Shown here: one piece after another, positions 8,581 to 16,534 of the stretch
Layout: each line of letters opens with the position of its first letter
Position numbering within the stretch: position 1 is the stretch's first letter
Assembly: GCA_910577805.1 (NCBI GenBank)
Contig: CAJTOE010000005.1
Location: 1 to 38,464 of the forward strand
From: an uncultured Oscillospiraceae bacterium
GTDB lineage: Bacteria > Bacillota > Clostridia > Oscillospirales > Oscillospiraceae
Length of the DNA: 38,464 nt
Reading direction: 5' to 3'
The notes under the pieces: model-generated
The model's input: the letters and a program-made list of their open reading frames with translations, nothing else
What the model was told of the DNA's origin: nothing
Databases searched by the model: none
Translations under genes and position numbers: made by a program

Positions 8581-9320
8581 GCATGGAAGGAAGCATTGCG
8601 CTGGTCACCGGCGGGAGCCGGGGTATCGGCCGGGCGGTCTGCCTGGAGCTGGCCCGGCGGGGCGCGGCGGTGGCCGTCAACTACGCGGGCAGCAGCCAGG
8701 CCGCTGAGGAGACGGCTGCTCAGTGCCGCCGTCTGGGCGTGGAGGCGGAGGTCTTTCAGGCCGACGTAGCCAGCCCCGCCGCCTGCGAGGAGCTGATCGC
8801 GGCGGTGAAGGCCCGCTTTGGACGGGTGGATATTTTGGTCAACAACGCCGGCATCACCAGGGACAGCCTGCTCCTCACCGCCGTAGAGGAGGACGTATCC
8901 CAGGTCCTGGACACCAACCTGAAGGGGGCCTATTTCTGCACCAAGGCGGCGGCCAAGCTGATGGTGCGGCAGAGATACGGACGCATCGTCTGTCTGTCCA
9001 GCGTGGTAGGCCTGCGGGGCAATCCGGGCCAGACCGCCTACGCCGCCAGCAAGGCGGGGGTTCTGGGTCTGGTGAAGGCCGCCGCCAAGGAGCTGGCCGG
9101 ACGGGATATCACCATCAACGCGGTGGCCCCCGGCTTCATTGAGACGGATATGACCGCCGTACTCCCGGAAAAGGCCCGCGACACAATGCTGGGCGCCATC
9201 CCCAAGGGCCGTCCCGGCTTCCCGGAGGACGTGGCCAGAGCGGTGGCGTTTTTTGTGGAGAAAGAGGCCGGCTACATCACAGGGCAGGTCCTGTGCGTAG
9301 ACGGCGGAATGGCTGTTTAA
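8577..9320 (+). CDS. fabG: 3-oxoacyl-ACP reductase
   Basis: FabG reduces beta-ketoacyl-ACP to beta-hydroxyacyl-ACP with NADPH. Starting at the ATG that overlaps the fabD stop gives 247 residues with the short-chain dehydrogenase pattern: TGGSRGIGRA for the cofactor, NNAGI, and the catalytic tetrad Asn114, Ser142, Tyr155 and Lys159. The end VDGGMAV is typical of FabG. A longer in-frame reading would run back into fabD and lacks support. Confidence 0.95.
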   Translation: MSMEGSIALVTGGSRGIGRAVCLELARRGAAVAVNYAGSSQAAEETAAQCRRLGVEAEVFQADVASPAACEELIAAVKARFGRVDILVNNAGITRDSLLLTAVEEDVSQVLDTNLKGAYFCTKAAAKLMVRQRYGRIVCLSSVVGLRGNPGQTAYAASKAGVLGLVKAAAKELAGRDITINAVAPGFIETDMTAVLPEKARDTMLGAIPKGRPGFPEDVARAVAFFVEKEAGYITGQVLCVDGGMAV

Positions 9321-9333
9321 TGAGGTGAGAGAC

Positions 9334-10575
9334 ATGGAAAAGCGCACAGTGGTCATCACTGGCATGGGTACGGTAAACCCGGTGGGCAATACCGTCGCGG
9401 AAAGCTGGGCCGCAGTCCGGCGCGGCGACTGCGGCGTGGGGCCTATCACCCACTACGACACTGCGGATATGAAGGTCAAGCTGGCCTGTGAGGTCAAAAA
9501 TCTGGACATCGACGGTCTGCTGGGCAAGCGGGAGGCCAAGAAGATGGACCGCTTCACCCAGCTGGCCCTGATTGCCGCCGACGAGTGCATGGCGGACGCC
9601 GGTCTGGACCGGGAGCAGGAAAATCTGGACCGCTGCGGCATCCTTCTGTCCAGCGGCATCGGCGGCTTTGAAACGGTGGAGACCGCCCACCGGCGGGGAC
9701 GCGACCGGGGATACGATTCCGTCTCCCCCTTCGTCATCCCCATGATTATCTCCAACATGGCGGCGGGCCATATGGCCATCCGCTACGGCTTCCGGGGGAT
9801 GTGCTCCTGTGTGGTCACCGCCTGCGCCGGGGGCACCAACGCGGTAGGCGACGCCTTCCGCCACATCCGGGACGGCTATGCGGAGGTTATGCTGTGCGGC
9901 GGCGCGGAGGCCGCCATTGTCCCCCTGGCGATGGGCGGCTTTACCGCCATGAAGGCCCTGTGCGACCGGGAGGACCCCAAGCGGGCCTCCATCCCCTTTG
10001 ACGCGGAGCGCTCCGGCTTCGTGATGGGCGAGGGCGCGGGGGTGCTTCTGCTGGAGGAGCTGGACCACGCCAAGGCCCGCGGGGCGAAAATTTACGCTGA
10101 GGTGACCGGCTACGGCGCGAACTGCGACGCACACCACATCACCGCCCCCGCTCCCGGCGGCGCAGGGGGAGCCGCCTGCATGGCCCTGGCGTTGGCCGAT
10201 GCCGGAGCGTCCCCGGAGGAGGTGGACTACATCAATGCCCACGGCACCTCCACCCCCCTCAACGACGCCAGCGAGACCGCCGCCATCCATACGGTGTTCG
10301 GTCCCCACGCCCAAAAGCTGATGGTCAGCTCCACCAAGTCCATGACGGGCCATCTGCTGGGCGCCGCCGGTGCGGTGGAGGCCATCTTTACCGCCCTGGC
10401 CTTACAGGAGGGCTTTGTGCCCCCTACTATCGGCTATCAGGTCCCGGACCCGGCCTGCGATTTGGACATCGTCCCCAACGAGGGACGTGCGGCGGCGCTG
10501 AAGCTGGCCCTGTCCAACTCTCTGGGCTTCGGGGGACACAATGCGGCGCTTGTGCTGAAAAAGTGGGAGGCGTAA
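9334..10575 (+). CDS. fabF: Beta-ketoacyl-ACP synthase II
   Basis: FabF elongates acyl-ACP by decarboxylative condensation with malonyl-ACP. The 413-residue protein has Cys164 in VTACAGGTNA, His303 in NAHGTSTPLND, His340 in STKSMTGHLLGAAG and the closing GFGGHNA. I chose the ATG at 9334, which has a GAGGTG site 5-7 nt upstream; an in-frame GTG at 9325 would bury that site. It is the only elongating ketosynthase in the operon, since no FabB is present. Confidence 0.95.
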   Translation: MEKRTVVITGMGTVNPVGNTVAESWAAVRRGDCGVGPITHYDTADMKVKLACEVKNLDIDGLLGKREAKKMDRFTQLALIAADECMADAGLDREQENLDRCGILLSSGIGGFETVETAHRRGRDRGYDSVSPFVIPMIISNMAAGHMAIRYGFRGMCSCVVTACAGGTNAVGDAFRHIRDGYAEVMLCGGAEAAIVPLAMGGFTAMKALCDREDPKRASIPFDAERSGFVMGEGAGVLLLEELDHAKARGAKIYAEVTGYGANCDAHHITAPAPGGAGGAACMALALADAGASPEEVDYINAHGTSTPLNDASETAAIHTVFGPHAQKLMVSSTKSMTGHLLGAAGAVEAIFTALALQEGFVPPTIGYQVPDPACDLDIVPNEGRAAALKLALSNSLGFGGHNAALVLKKWEA

Positions 10576-10579
10576 GGCC

Positions 10580-11026
10580 ATGGAGCTGAATATTGACCAG
10601 ATCGAAGCCATCCTGCCCCACCGCTATCCGTTTTTGCTGGTGGACCGCATCACCGAATGCACCCCCGGCGAGGGCGCCAAGGGGCTGAAGTGCGTCACGG
10701 CCAACGAGCCCTTTTTTCCGGGGCATTTTCCCGGCTTCCGGGTGATGCCCGGCGTACTGATTATCGAGGCCCTGGCCCAGGTGGGGGCGGTGGCCCTTCT
10801 CACCCAGGAGGAGAACCAGGGAAAGCTGGCCCTGTTCGGCGGCATCAAAAACGCCCGCTTCAAGCGGCAGGTCCGGCCCGGCGACGTGCTGGAGCTGTCC
10901 TGCCAGCTCACCGCCCGGAAGGGTCCGGTGGGCTTCGGCACGGCGGAGGCCCGTGTGGACGGCCAGCTGGCCTGCAAGGCGGAGCTGACCTTTGCCCTTA
11001 CCGGCCGGTCAGACACCCCGGATTGA
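10580..11026 (+). CDS. fabZ: 3-hydroxyacyl-ACP dehydratase
   Basis: FabZ removes water from beta-hydroxyacyl-ACP to give trans-2-enoyl-ACP. The 148-residue hot-dog-fold protein has PHRYPFLLVDRI at 13-24, His49 in FFPGHFPG and Glu63 in IIEALAQ, the two catalytic residues. It begins 4 nt after fabF. No FabA, FabM or FabN partner for making unsaturated chains is visible in this window. Confidence 0.95.
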   Translation: MELNIDQIEAILPHRYPFLLVDRITECTPGEGAKGLKCVTANEPFFPGHFPGFRVMPGVLIIEALAQVGAVALLTQEENQGKLALFGGIKNARFKRQVRPGDVLELSCQLTARKGPVGFGTAEARVDGQLACKAELTFALTGRSDTPD

Positions 11027-11065
11027 GGCGGAGCAAGTTTGGCGTACTGTGGAGGAGAACCGATT

Positions 11066-11506
11066 GTGCTGGAGAAGAGTTTTGACCGGATCTATTCCAA
11101 ATTCAAGCTGCATTTTTATCAAGCCGTCTTTTCACAGTTCCAGACCCGTGAGGCCAGCTTGACCGCAGTAGAGACCTTTTGCATGGAGATCATTCGCGCC
11201 CTGGGCGAGCCAACCGTCAATGAGTTTGCCTCTTTTGTGAACATCTCCTCGTCCAATGCGGCCTACAAGATCAACAGCTTGATCCGGAAGGGCTTTTTGG
11301 AAAAAATACAGTCCTTCCAGGACCGGCGGGAATATCACCTGCGGCCCACCCAGAAGTTCTGCGACTACTACAACCTGAACAGCGTCTATGTCCAGCAGGT
11401 CATGGACCGGGTGCGGGAGCGGTTCACGCCGGAGGAGGTGGCGCAGATCGACCGTGTGCTGGATATCGTGGGCCAGGAGCTGATGCCGGAGGTCGCGCTG
11501 CGATAA
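11066..11506 (+). CDS. MarR-family regulator at the end of the fatty-acid operon
   Basis: This 146-residue protein is a winged-helix regulator of the MarR type. The DNA-binding part covers roughly 45-95 (EPTVNEFASFVNISSSNAAYKINS, then the wing RREYHLRPT), flanked by dimerisation helices. I chose the GTG at 11066 because GGAGGAG ends 8 nt before it; a TTG at 11039 is in frame but has no good site. By position it is the analogue of FabT, the MarR-type repressor of fatty-acid genes in streptococci, and it probably acts on the inverted repeat at 1906-1945. That link is inferred from synteny, not seen directly. If it controls its own operon it is autoregulated. Confidence 0.8.
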   Translation: MLEKSFDRIYSKFKLHFYQAVFSQFQTREASLTAVETFCMEIIRALGEPTVNEFASFVNISSSNAAYKINSLIRKGFLEKIQSFQDRREYHLRPTQKFCDYYNLNSVYVQQVMDRVRERFTPEEVAQIDRVLDIVGQELMPEVALR

Positions 11507-11527
11507 AAAATAACTGCATATAGAGAC

Positions 11528-11569
11528 AACAGCCCCGGAGTCTGTTTTCAGGCAGACTCCGGGGCTGTT
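11528..11569. terminator. Bidirectional hairpin between marR and merR
   Basis: AACAGCCCCGGAGTCTG (11528-11544) pairs perfectly with 11553-11569 around an 8-nt loop. The U-tracts on both sides are short and interrupted, but the 17-bp GC-rich stem separates two convergent genes and ends right before the merR stop codon. Confidence 0.75.
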
Positions 11570-11570
11570 T

Positions 11571-12320
11571 CTATTCTCTGGGCCAGATTTCCAGATAGGC
11601 CTTGAGATAATCCATCCGCACGCCGTCCTCCTCCGCGGAGAGCAGGTAGCGGGCCAGCAGATGGCCGGTGTGATAGCGGCGCTGGAGATACGCCAAGGTC
11701 TGGGTCACGTCACTCTCATAATTCTGGTCCACTTTTTCCCGAATGAGAAAGGTCACAAAGCGGGAATCGGAGCTTTTTTCCCACAAAAGCGATCCGCTGG
11801 CCTGGTCAGGCGGCATGATGATGCCCCGCATTTCCGTGGACATATCCCGCGTATCAAAGTAGCGGACATAGCAGGAGGGGTCCTGGGTATAGCGCAGCAG
11901 CTTGTCCTTTTCTCCGTAGTCGAAGGCGTACACCGCGCAGAACGGGACCTCCTCCAGCTGGAAGGTACACTGCATCAGCGCACGGACCTCCTGCAAATGC
12001 AGGAGCTGCTGCTCGGTGCGCCCGTACATCTGGCTGTAGGTCTGGATTTTTTCTTTCAGCTGGTCCTGGGTGTCCTGGAGATGGCAGGCATACTCTTCCA
12101 GTGTGCTGGAGCCCATCGCCCCCACACGGGATACGGGGATTCCCAAATTGCGGAAAAAGATTACGTCGGCAATCTCCGCCAGATTGCGCACGTTATAGCG
12201 CCGGTAGCGGTTTTTCCCTTTTTCTACTGTAAACAGCCCCTTTTCTTCCCAGAAGCGCAGGGTAGCGGTAGGGACGTTCAGCAGCCGCGCAATATCGCCG
12301 ATCGAAAACATGTGATTCAT
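11571..12320 (-). CDS. MerR-family activator with effector-binding domain
   Basis: This 249-residue regulator has an N-terminal MerR helix-turn-helix (MFSIGDIARLLNVPTATLRFWEEKGL, then YRRYNVRNLAEI), a coiled-coil dimer helix at about 75-120, and a C-terminal domain resembling GyrI/BmrR-type ligand-binding folds. I place the start at 12320, where GGAGGT lies 8 nt upstream; longer in-frame readings cross the promoter. It is divergent from yfcC, and the shared region holds a perfect dyad inside a 19-bp promoter spacer, the arrangement MerR proteins twist to activate. The likely target is the transporter-amidohydrolase module; its inducer may be that module's substrate. Confidence 0.88.
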   Translation of the reverse strand: MNHMFSIGDIARLLNVPTATLRFWEEKGLFTVEKGKNRYRRYNVRNLAEIADVIFFRNLGIPVSRVGAMGSSTLEEYACHLQDTQDQLKEKIQTYSQMYGRTEQQLLHLQEVRALMQCTFQLEEVPFCAVYAFDYGEKDKLLRYTQDPSCYVRYFDTRDMSTEMRGIIMPPDQASGSLLWEKSSDSRFVTFLIREKVDQNYESDVTQTLAYLQRRYHTGHLLARYLLSAEEDGVRMDYLKAYLEIWPRE

Positions 12321-12351
12321 GCGCAGATACCTCCAAGCATATCGCATCGAA

Positions 12352-12380
12352 ATTATACCAAATTCGGGCTTGACATTCAA
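12352..12380 (-). promoter_or_regulatory. merR promoter, overlapping the yfcC promoter
   Basis: On the minus strand, -35 TTGAAT (complement of 12375-12380) and -10 TATAAT (complement of 12352-12357) are 17 bp apart. The -35 lies within the dyad at 12374-12392, so a protein bound there would block this promoter and give autorepression. Confidence 0.7.
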
Positions 12381-12400
12381 GTTACTTGAATGTGTACAAT
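12370..12400 (+). promoter_or_regulatory. MerR-type promoter/operator for the yfcC module
   Basis: The -35 TTGACA (12370-12375) and -10 TACAAT (12395-12400) are separated by 19 bp instead of 17. The spacer is filled by CATTCAAGT-T-ACTTGAATG (12374-12392), a perfect 9-bp dyad about a single base. This over-long spacer with a central dyad is the signature of promoters activated by MerR-family proteins. Confidence 0.85.
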
Positions 12401-12459
12401 TTGTGAAGAGGCGCGCTGTAACATCCAAATGCAACAAAACGACAAGAGAGGGAGAAGCT

Positions 12460-13854
12460 ATGGAAACAAAGAAGTTCAAATTCAAAATGCCCCATAACTA
12501 TGTCATTCTGATCTCTATCATGGTCCTGATGCTGATTTTGACTCACATCATCCCCGCCGGTGAGTATCAGCGCGTAGAGGACCCGGTTTCCGGACGGATG
12601 GTCGTGGTCCCCGGCTCCTATGAGCAGGTGGACGTGGACGCCCCCGGCTTCTTCGACCTCTTCCTGGCCCTGGAGCAGGGCTACGTGGAGGCCGCAGATA
12701 TTATGTTCCTGATTATCTTTGCCTACGGCTTTGTCTACGTGCTGACGAAAAACGGCACCATGGACGCGGCCCTGGGCACCATGGTCAAAAAGGTGGGCAA
12801 CCGGGTGCAGCTGCTCATCCCCATCACCATGCTGATTCTAGGGCTTCTGGCCTCCACCATGGGCATCTATGAGGAGGTCTACGGCCTGTTCCCGGTCTTT
12901 GTGGGCATATTCATGGCCCTGGGCTACGACTCCCTGGTCGGCGGCGCGACGATTTTCCTGGGCGTGTCGGTGGGCTACGCCGCCGGCACCACCAACCCCT
13001 ACAACGTCGCAGTGGCCCAGGATGTGGCCGGTGTGGAGCTGTACTCCGGCATGTGGATGCGTTGGGTGGTGTTCGCCGTCTTTGAGCTGGTCGCCATCAT
13101 CTACCTGATGGCCTACGCCCGTAAGGTCAAGGCCGACCCCACCAAGTCCGTGCTGTACGGCGTGGACATCGACCAGGTGGAGCGCAAGAGCCTGGAGGAC
13201 CTGAACGAGGTAAAAATGACCGGCCGGCAGAAGCTCTGCCTGCTGCTGTTCTTCGGCGTGATCGCCTTCCTGCTGTACGCGGTGCTGAACCTGGGCTGGT
13301 ATGTGGACGAAATCTCCTCCCTGTTCCTGATGGCCATGGTCGCCGCCGGCATCCTCAGCGGCTACTCCGCCACCGAAATCTGCAAGACCTTCATCGAGTC
13401 CACCAAATCCATGGTATCCTCCATGCTGGTGGTGGGCTTTACCCGCGGCATCACCATTCTGATGAAACAGGGCTGCATCACGGACACCATCGTATTCGGT
13501 CTGGTCAGCCTGCTGGAGGGTGCCAGCAAGTACGTGGCCGCCTATGGTATGCTGGTGGTACAAAACCTGATTAAGTTCTTCATCAACGGCTCCACCAGCC
13601 AGGCCACCATCACCATGCCCATCATGGCCCCCACTGCGGAGCTGGTCGGCCTGAGCAAGCAGATCGCCGTGATGGCCTACCAGTTCGGCAATGGCTTTGC
13701 CGACTTCTTCTGGCCCACCGGCTGCGCCCTCTGCTGCGGCCTGATGGGCGTACCCCTGAACAAGTGGTATAAATTCGCCACAAAGCTGTTCCTGATTTTC
13801 CTGTTCCTGGAGTTCGCGTTCATTACCTTTGCGGTGGCGGTCAACTACTGCTGA
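12460..13854 (+). CDS. yfcC: YfcC/DcuC-family membrane transporter 1
   Basis: This 464-residue inner-membrane protein has about a dozen hydrophobic segments, beginning with VILISIMVLMLILTHIIPAG near residue 15. It belongs to the YfcC branch of the DcuC-like carriers, often annotated as basic amino acid or peptide-derived substrate transporters, though few are characterised. I chose the ATG at 12460, preceded by GAGGGAG. It is the first gene under the MerR-type promoter. A second copy at 15094-16485 shares KMPHxYV, VKADPTKSVLYG, GYSATxIC and SQATITMPIMA. The substrate is unknown; the amidohydrolase between the copies suggests an N-acylated or peptide-like compound. Confidence 0.88.
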   Translation: METKKFKFKMPHNYVILISIMVLMLILTHIIPAGEYQRVEDPVSGRMVVVPGSYEQVDVDAPGFFDLFLALEQGYVEAADIMFLIIFAYGFVYVLTKNGTMDAALGTMVKKVGNRVQLLIPITMLILGLLASTMGIYEEVYGLFPVFVGIFMALGYDSLVGGATIFLGVSVGYAAGTTNPYNVAVAQDVAGVELYSGMWMRWVVFAVFELVAIIYLMAYARKVKADPTKSVLYGVDIDQVERKSLEDLNEVKMTGRQKLCLLLFFGVIAFLLYAVLNLGWYVDEISSLFLMAMVAAGILSGYSATEICKTFIESTKSMVSSMLVVGFTRGITILMKQGCITDTIVFGLVSLLEGASKYVAAYGMLVVQNLIKFFINGSTSQATITMPIMAPTAELVGLSKQIAVMAYQFGNGFADFFWPTGCALCCGLMGVPLNKWYKFATKLFLIFLFLEFAFITFAVAVNYC

Positions 13855-13871
13855 TAACTACATAAAAACTT

Positions 13872-13908
13872 GGCAAAAAGGATATGGAATTTCTATATCC
13901 TTCTTGCC
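13872..13908 (+). promoter_or_regulatory. Intercistronic stem-loop between yfcC and the amidohydrolase gene
   Basis: GGCAAAAAGGATAT (13872-13885) pairs with 13895-13908 over 14 positions with one A-C mismatch and a 9-nt loop. No U-run follows, and the next gene's AGAAGGAG site begins about 7 nt later. It may protect the upstream message end or lower downstream expression, rather than terminate. Confidence 0.5.
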
Positions 13909-13930
13909 GCATTTAGAAGGAGTGTTTTTT

Positions 13931-15064
13931 ATGCTGATTCAAAACGGAAAGGTCCTGCTGTTTGAGGAGGGCGGCTTCGCCGCCAAGGATATCCGCGTGG
14001 TAGACGGCCTGATTCAGGAGATTTCCGACCATATCCAGCCCATGGAGGGGGAGGTCTGTTACGATGCGGCGGGACGCTATGTGACCCCCGGCCTGATTGA
14101 CGCTCACAGTCACATCTGCATCAGCGAGGAGGGCATGGGCGATGTGGGGGACGACTGCTGCGACTACTCCGACGCCCTGACCCCTGAGCTGGAGGTGCTG
14201 GACGGCCTCTACCCCTTCGACCGGGCCGTGGAAACCTCGGTCCGCGCCGGGGTCACCTGCGCCTGCGTCTGTCCGGGCAGCGACGGCGTAGTAGGCGGCG
14301 TGTCCTCCGTGATCCGGCTGGCCGGTTCGGTGGCCGACGAGATGCTGGTACGCCGCTACGCCGCCATGAAGTGCAGTCTGGGAGAAAACCCCAAGGCCGC
14401 CAAGCACGGCTTCGCCTCCCGGATGGGGGTGGCCTGGCAGTTCCGCAAGTGCATGGAGGACGCGCTGGACTACCGCCACAGCAAGCAGGAGGCCGAGGTT
14501 TCTGGGAGCTACTTCAAGAAGGACCGGGGCATGGAGCATATGCTGCTGGTGCTGGAGAAAAAGATGCCCATCCATTTCCATGCCCACCGCTCCGACGACA
14601 TCTGTACCGCGGTACGGCTGGCCCAGGAATACGACCTGGATATGGTCCTGGTCCACGGCACCGACGCTATCCCCGTGGCCGACTACCTGGCCAAATTCCC
14701 CTACCCTGTTATCGTAGGCCCCGGCATGACCCCCCGCTCCAAACACGAGACCTGGAACAAGACCTTTGAGACCGCCGGTATACTGCACAAAGCGGGCGTA
14801 AAGGTGTGCGTCACCGCGGATCACGACGTTACGCCCCTCTACTTCCTGTCCGTCTACGCGGGGCTGGCGGTGCGATACGGCCTGGACGAGCTGGAGGGCC
14901 TGAAGTCCGTCACCCTCAACCCGGCTCAGGTGCTGGGCATCGACGGCCGAAAGGGCCAGCTGAAAACAGGACTGGATGCGGATATCGTGGTCTGGTCCGC
15001 CCATCCCTTTGCCTGCGAGGCCCGGCCGGAGCTGGTGTTCCTGGAGGGTATACAAAAGCTGTAA
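13931..15064 (+). CDS. Amidohydrolase-superfamily metal-dependent hydrolase
   Basis: This 377-residue protein is a metallo-dependent hydrolase of the imidazolonepropionase-like/peptidase M38-like group. It has the N-terminal beta-sandwich (MLIQNGKVLLF), VTPGLIDAHSH with His59 and His61, HFHAH at 215-219, His242 in LVHGTDAI and the catalytic Asp297 in VTADHDVTP. The C-terminal LNPAQVLGIDGRKGQLKTGLDADIV closes the sandwich. AGAAGGAG precedes the ATG at 13931. No signal peptide is seen, so it acts in the cytoplasm. Lying between two YfcC transporters, it probably cleaves a compound they import. The substrate cannot be named from sequence. Confidence 0.88.
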   Translation: MLIQNGKVLLFEEGGFAAKDIRVVDGLIQEISDHIQPMEGEVCYDAAGRYVTPGLIDAHSHICISEEGMGDVGDDCCDYSDALTPELEVLDGLYPFDRAVETSVRAGVTCACVCPGSDGVVGGVSSVIRLAGSVADEMLVRRYAAMKCSLGENPKAAKHGFASRMGVAWQFRKCMEDALDYRHSKQEAEVSGSYFKKDRGMEHMLLVLEKKMPIHFHAHRSDDICTAVRLAQEYDLDMVLVHGTDAIPVADYLAKFPYPVIVGPGMTPRSKHETWNKTFETAGILHKAGVKVCVTADHDVTPLYFLSVYAGLAVRYGLDELEGLKSVTLNPAQVLGIDGRKGQLKTGLDADIVVWSAHPFACEARPELVFLEGIQKL

Positions 15065-15093
15065 CGGCTTATTTATGAAGGAGCTGTATCGTC

Positions 15094-16485
15094 TTGAAAA
15101 AGCGGAAAGAAAAGCGGTTTCATCTCAAAATGCCCCATACCTACGTGCTTTTGACCATCATTCTGCTGACCGTGGTGGCCATGACCTGGCTCATCCCCGC
15201 CGGCTCCTACGACCGGGTACTGGACGAGGCCAGCGGACGGATGGTGGTGCTGCCGGAGTCCTTCCACTTTGTACAGGGCGTTCGTCCGGGCTTCTTCGAC
15301 ATTTTCCTGGCCCTTCAGCGGGGGTATGTCAGCGCGGCGAATATCCTGTTTCTGATCGTGTTTGCCTACTCCTATGTCTACCTGCTCACCGAGAGCGGGA
15401 CGCTGAACAACTCTATCCGGGTGCTGGTGCGCCGGCTGGGGACGCGCACACATCTTCTGATTCCGGTATGCATGATGCTGTTCGGGCTGCTGGGCGCGAC
15501 GCTGGGCATTTTTGAGGAGACCTACGGTCTGATTCCGGTGTTCATCGGCATTATGACCGCCCTGGGCTATGACCCTCTGGTGGGAGGCGCGGTGGTGTAT
15601 GTGGGGGTAGCCACAGGCTTCGCAGCCGCCCTCACCAACCCCTTTTCGGTGGGCATCGCCCAGAGCATCGCGGAGGTCCCCCTCAATTCCGGACTTTGGT
15701 ACCGGGCGGTGGCCTTTCTGGCCTTTCAAGGGGTGTCCATCTGGTACGTCATGCGCTACGCAAAGCGGGTCAAGGCCGACCCCACCAAATCGGTTTTGTA
15801 CGGCGAGTCCTATGAGGTGCAGATCCCGCCCCCCAAGGAGGACACCCAGGAATTCACCCTGCGCCAGAAGCTGTGCCTGCTCTTGTTCCTGGTGACCATC
15901 GGCGTACTGCTCTACGGCACGACCCAGCTGGGCTGGTATATCGACGAGATTGCCGCCATGTTTTTGATGATGATGGTGATTACCGGGGTGGTGGCAGGCT
16001 ACTCCGCAACCCAGATTTGCCAGACCTTCATTGCCGCCACAAAAAGCGTGGTGCCCTCCATTCTGGTGATCGGCTTTACCCGCGGTATTTTGCTGACCAT
16101 GCAGGACGCAATGATCTCCGACACCATCGTCTATGAGCTGGCCCGGCTGCTGAACTATTCCAACAAAATGCTCTCCGCCATGGGGATGCTGGTCTTACAG
16201 AATATTATCAACTTCTTCATCACCGGCTCCTCCAGTCAGGCCACCATCACCATGCCCATTATGGCCTCCGTGGCGGACATCGTGGGCATCAGCCGTCAGA
16301 CCGCGGTTCTCTGCTACTGCTTCGGAGACGGGTTTTCTGATATGTTCTGGCCCACCGCCTGCACGCTGGAGTGCGGCTTAATGGGGATTTCCCTGAACAA
16401 ATGGTATCGGTTTATCGGTCCGCTGTTTTTGATTATGGTGGTGCTTCAGCTCTTTTTTACCGCCCTATCGGTTATGGTCTATTGA
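15094..16485 (+). CDS. yfcC: YfcC/DcuC-family membrane transporter 2
   Basis: This 463-residue multispanning membrane protein is a paralogue of the one at 12460-13854. The two share block after block, including KMPHTYV near the start, IPAGSY, the loop AKRVKADPTKSVLYG, GYSATQICQTFI and SSQATITMPIMA. The start is a TTG at 15094 with GAAGGAG 10 nt upstream; no ATG fits. The two copies have drifted clearly in their middle cytoplasmic loop (about residues 225-260), so a different substrate, or export of the reaction product, is possible. A terminator follows it, ending the module. Confidence 0.87.
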   Translation: MKKRKEKRFHLKMPHTYVLLTIILLTVVAMTWLIPAGSYDRVLDEASGRMVVLPESFHFVQGVRPGFFDIFLALQRGYVSAANILFLIVFAYSYVYLLTESGTLNNSIRVLVRRLGTRTHLLIPVCMMLFGLLGATLGIFEETYGLIPVFIGIMTALGYDPLVGGAVVYVGVATGFAAALTNPFSVGIAQSIAEVPLNSGLWYRAVAFLAFQGVSIWYVMRYAKRVKADPTKSVLYGESYEVQIPPPKEDTQEFTLRQKLCLLLFLVTIGVLLYGTTQLGWYIDEIAAMFLMMMVITGVVAGYSATQICQTFIAATKSVVPSILVIGFTRGILLTMQDAMISDTIVYELARLLNYSNKMLSAMGMLVLQNIINFFITGSSSQATITMPIMASVADIVGISRQTAVLCYCFGDGFSDMFWPTACTLECGLMGISLNKWYRFIGPLFLIMVVLQLFFTALSVMVY

Positions 16486-16502
16486 CAGATGAGGGTGAAC
16501 AC

Positions 16503-16526
16503 CAGGGGTGGCCAAGGCCACCCCTG
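16503..16526 (+). terminator. Terminator after the transporter module
   Basis: CAGGGGTGGCC (16503-16513) and GGCCACCCCTG (16516-16526) form a perfect stem with a very tight loop, followed by CAATCGTTTT. It lies between the convergent yfcC and lipoprotein genes and may act in both directions. Confidence 0.7.
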
Positions 16527-16534
16527 CAATCGTT

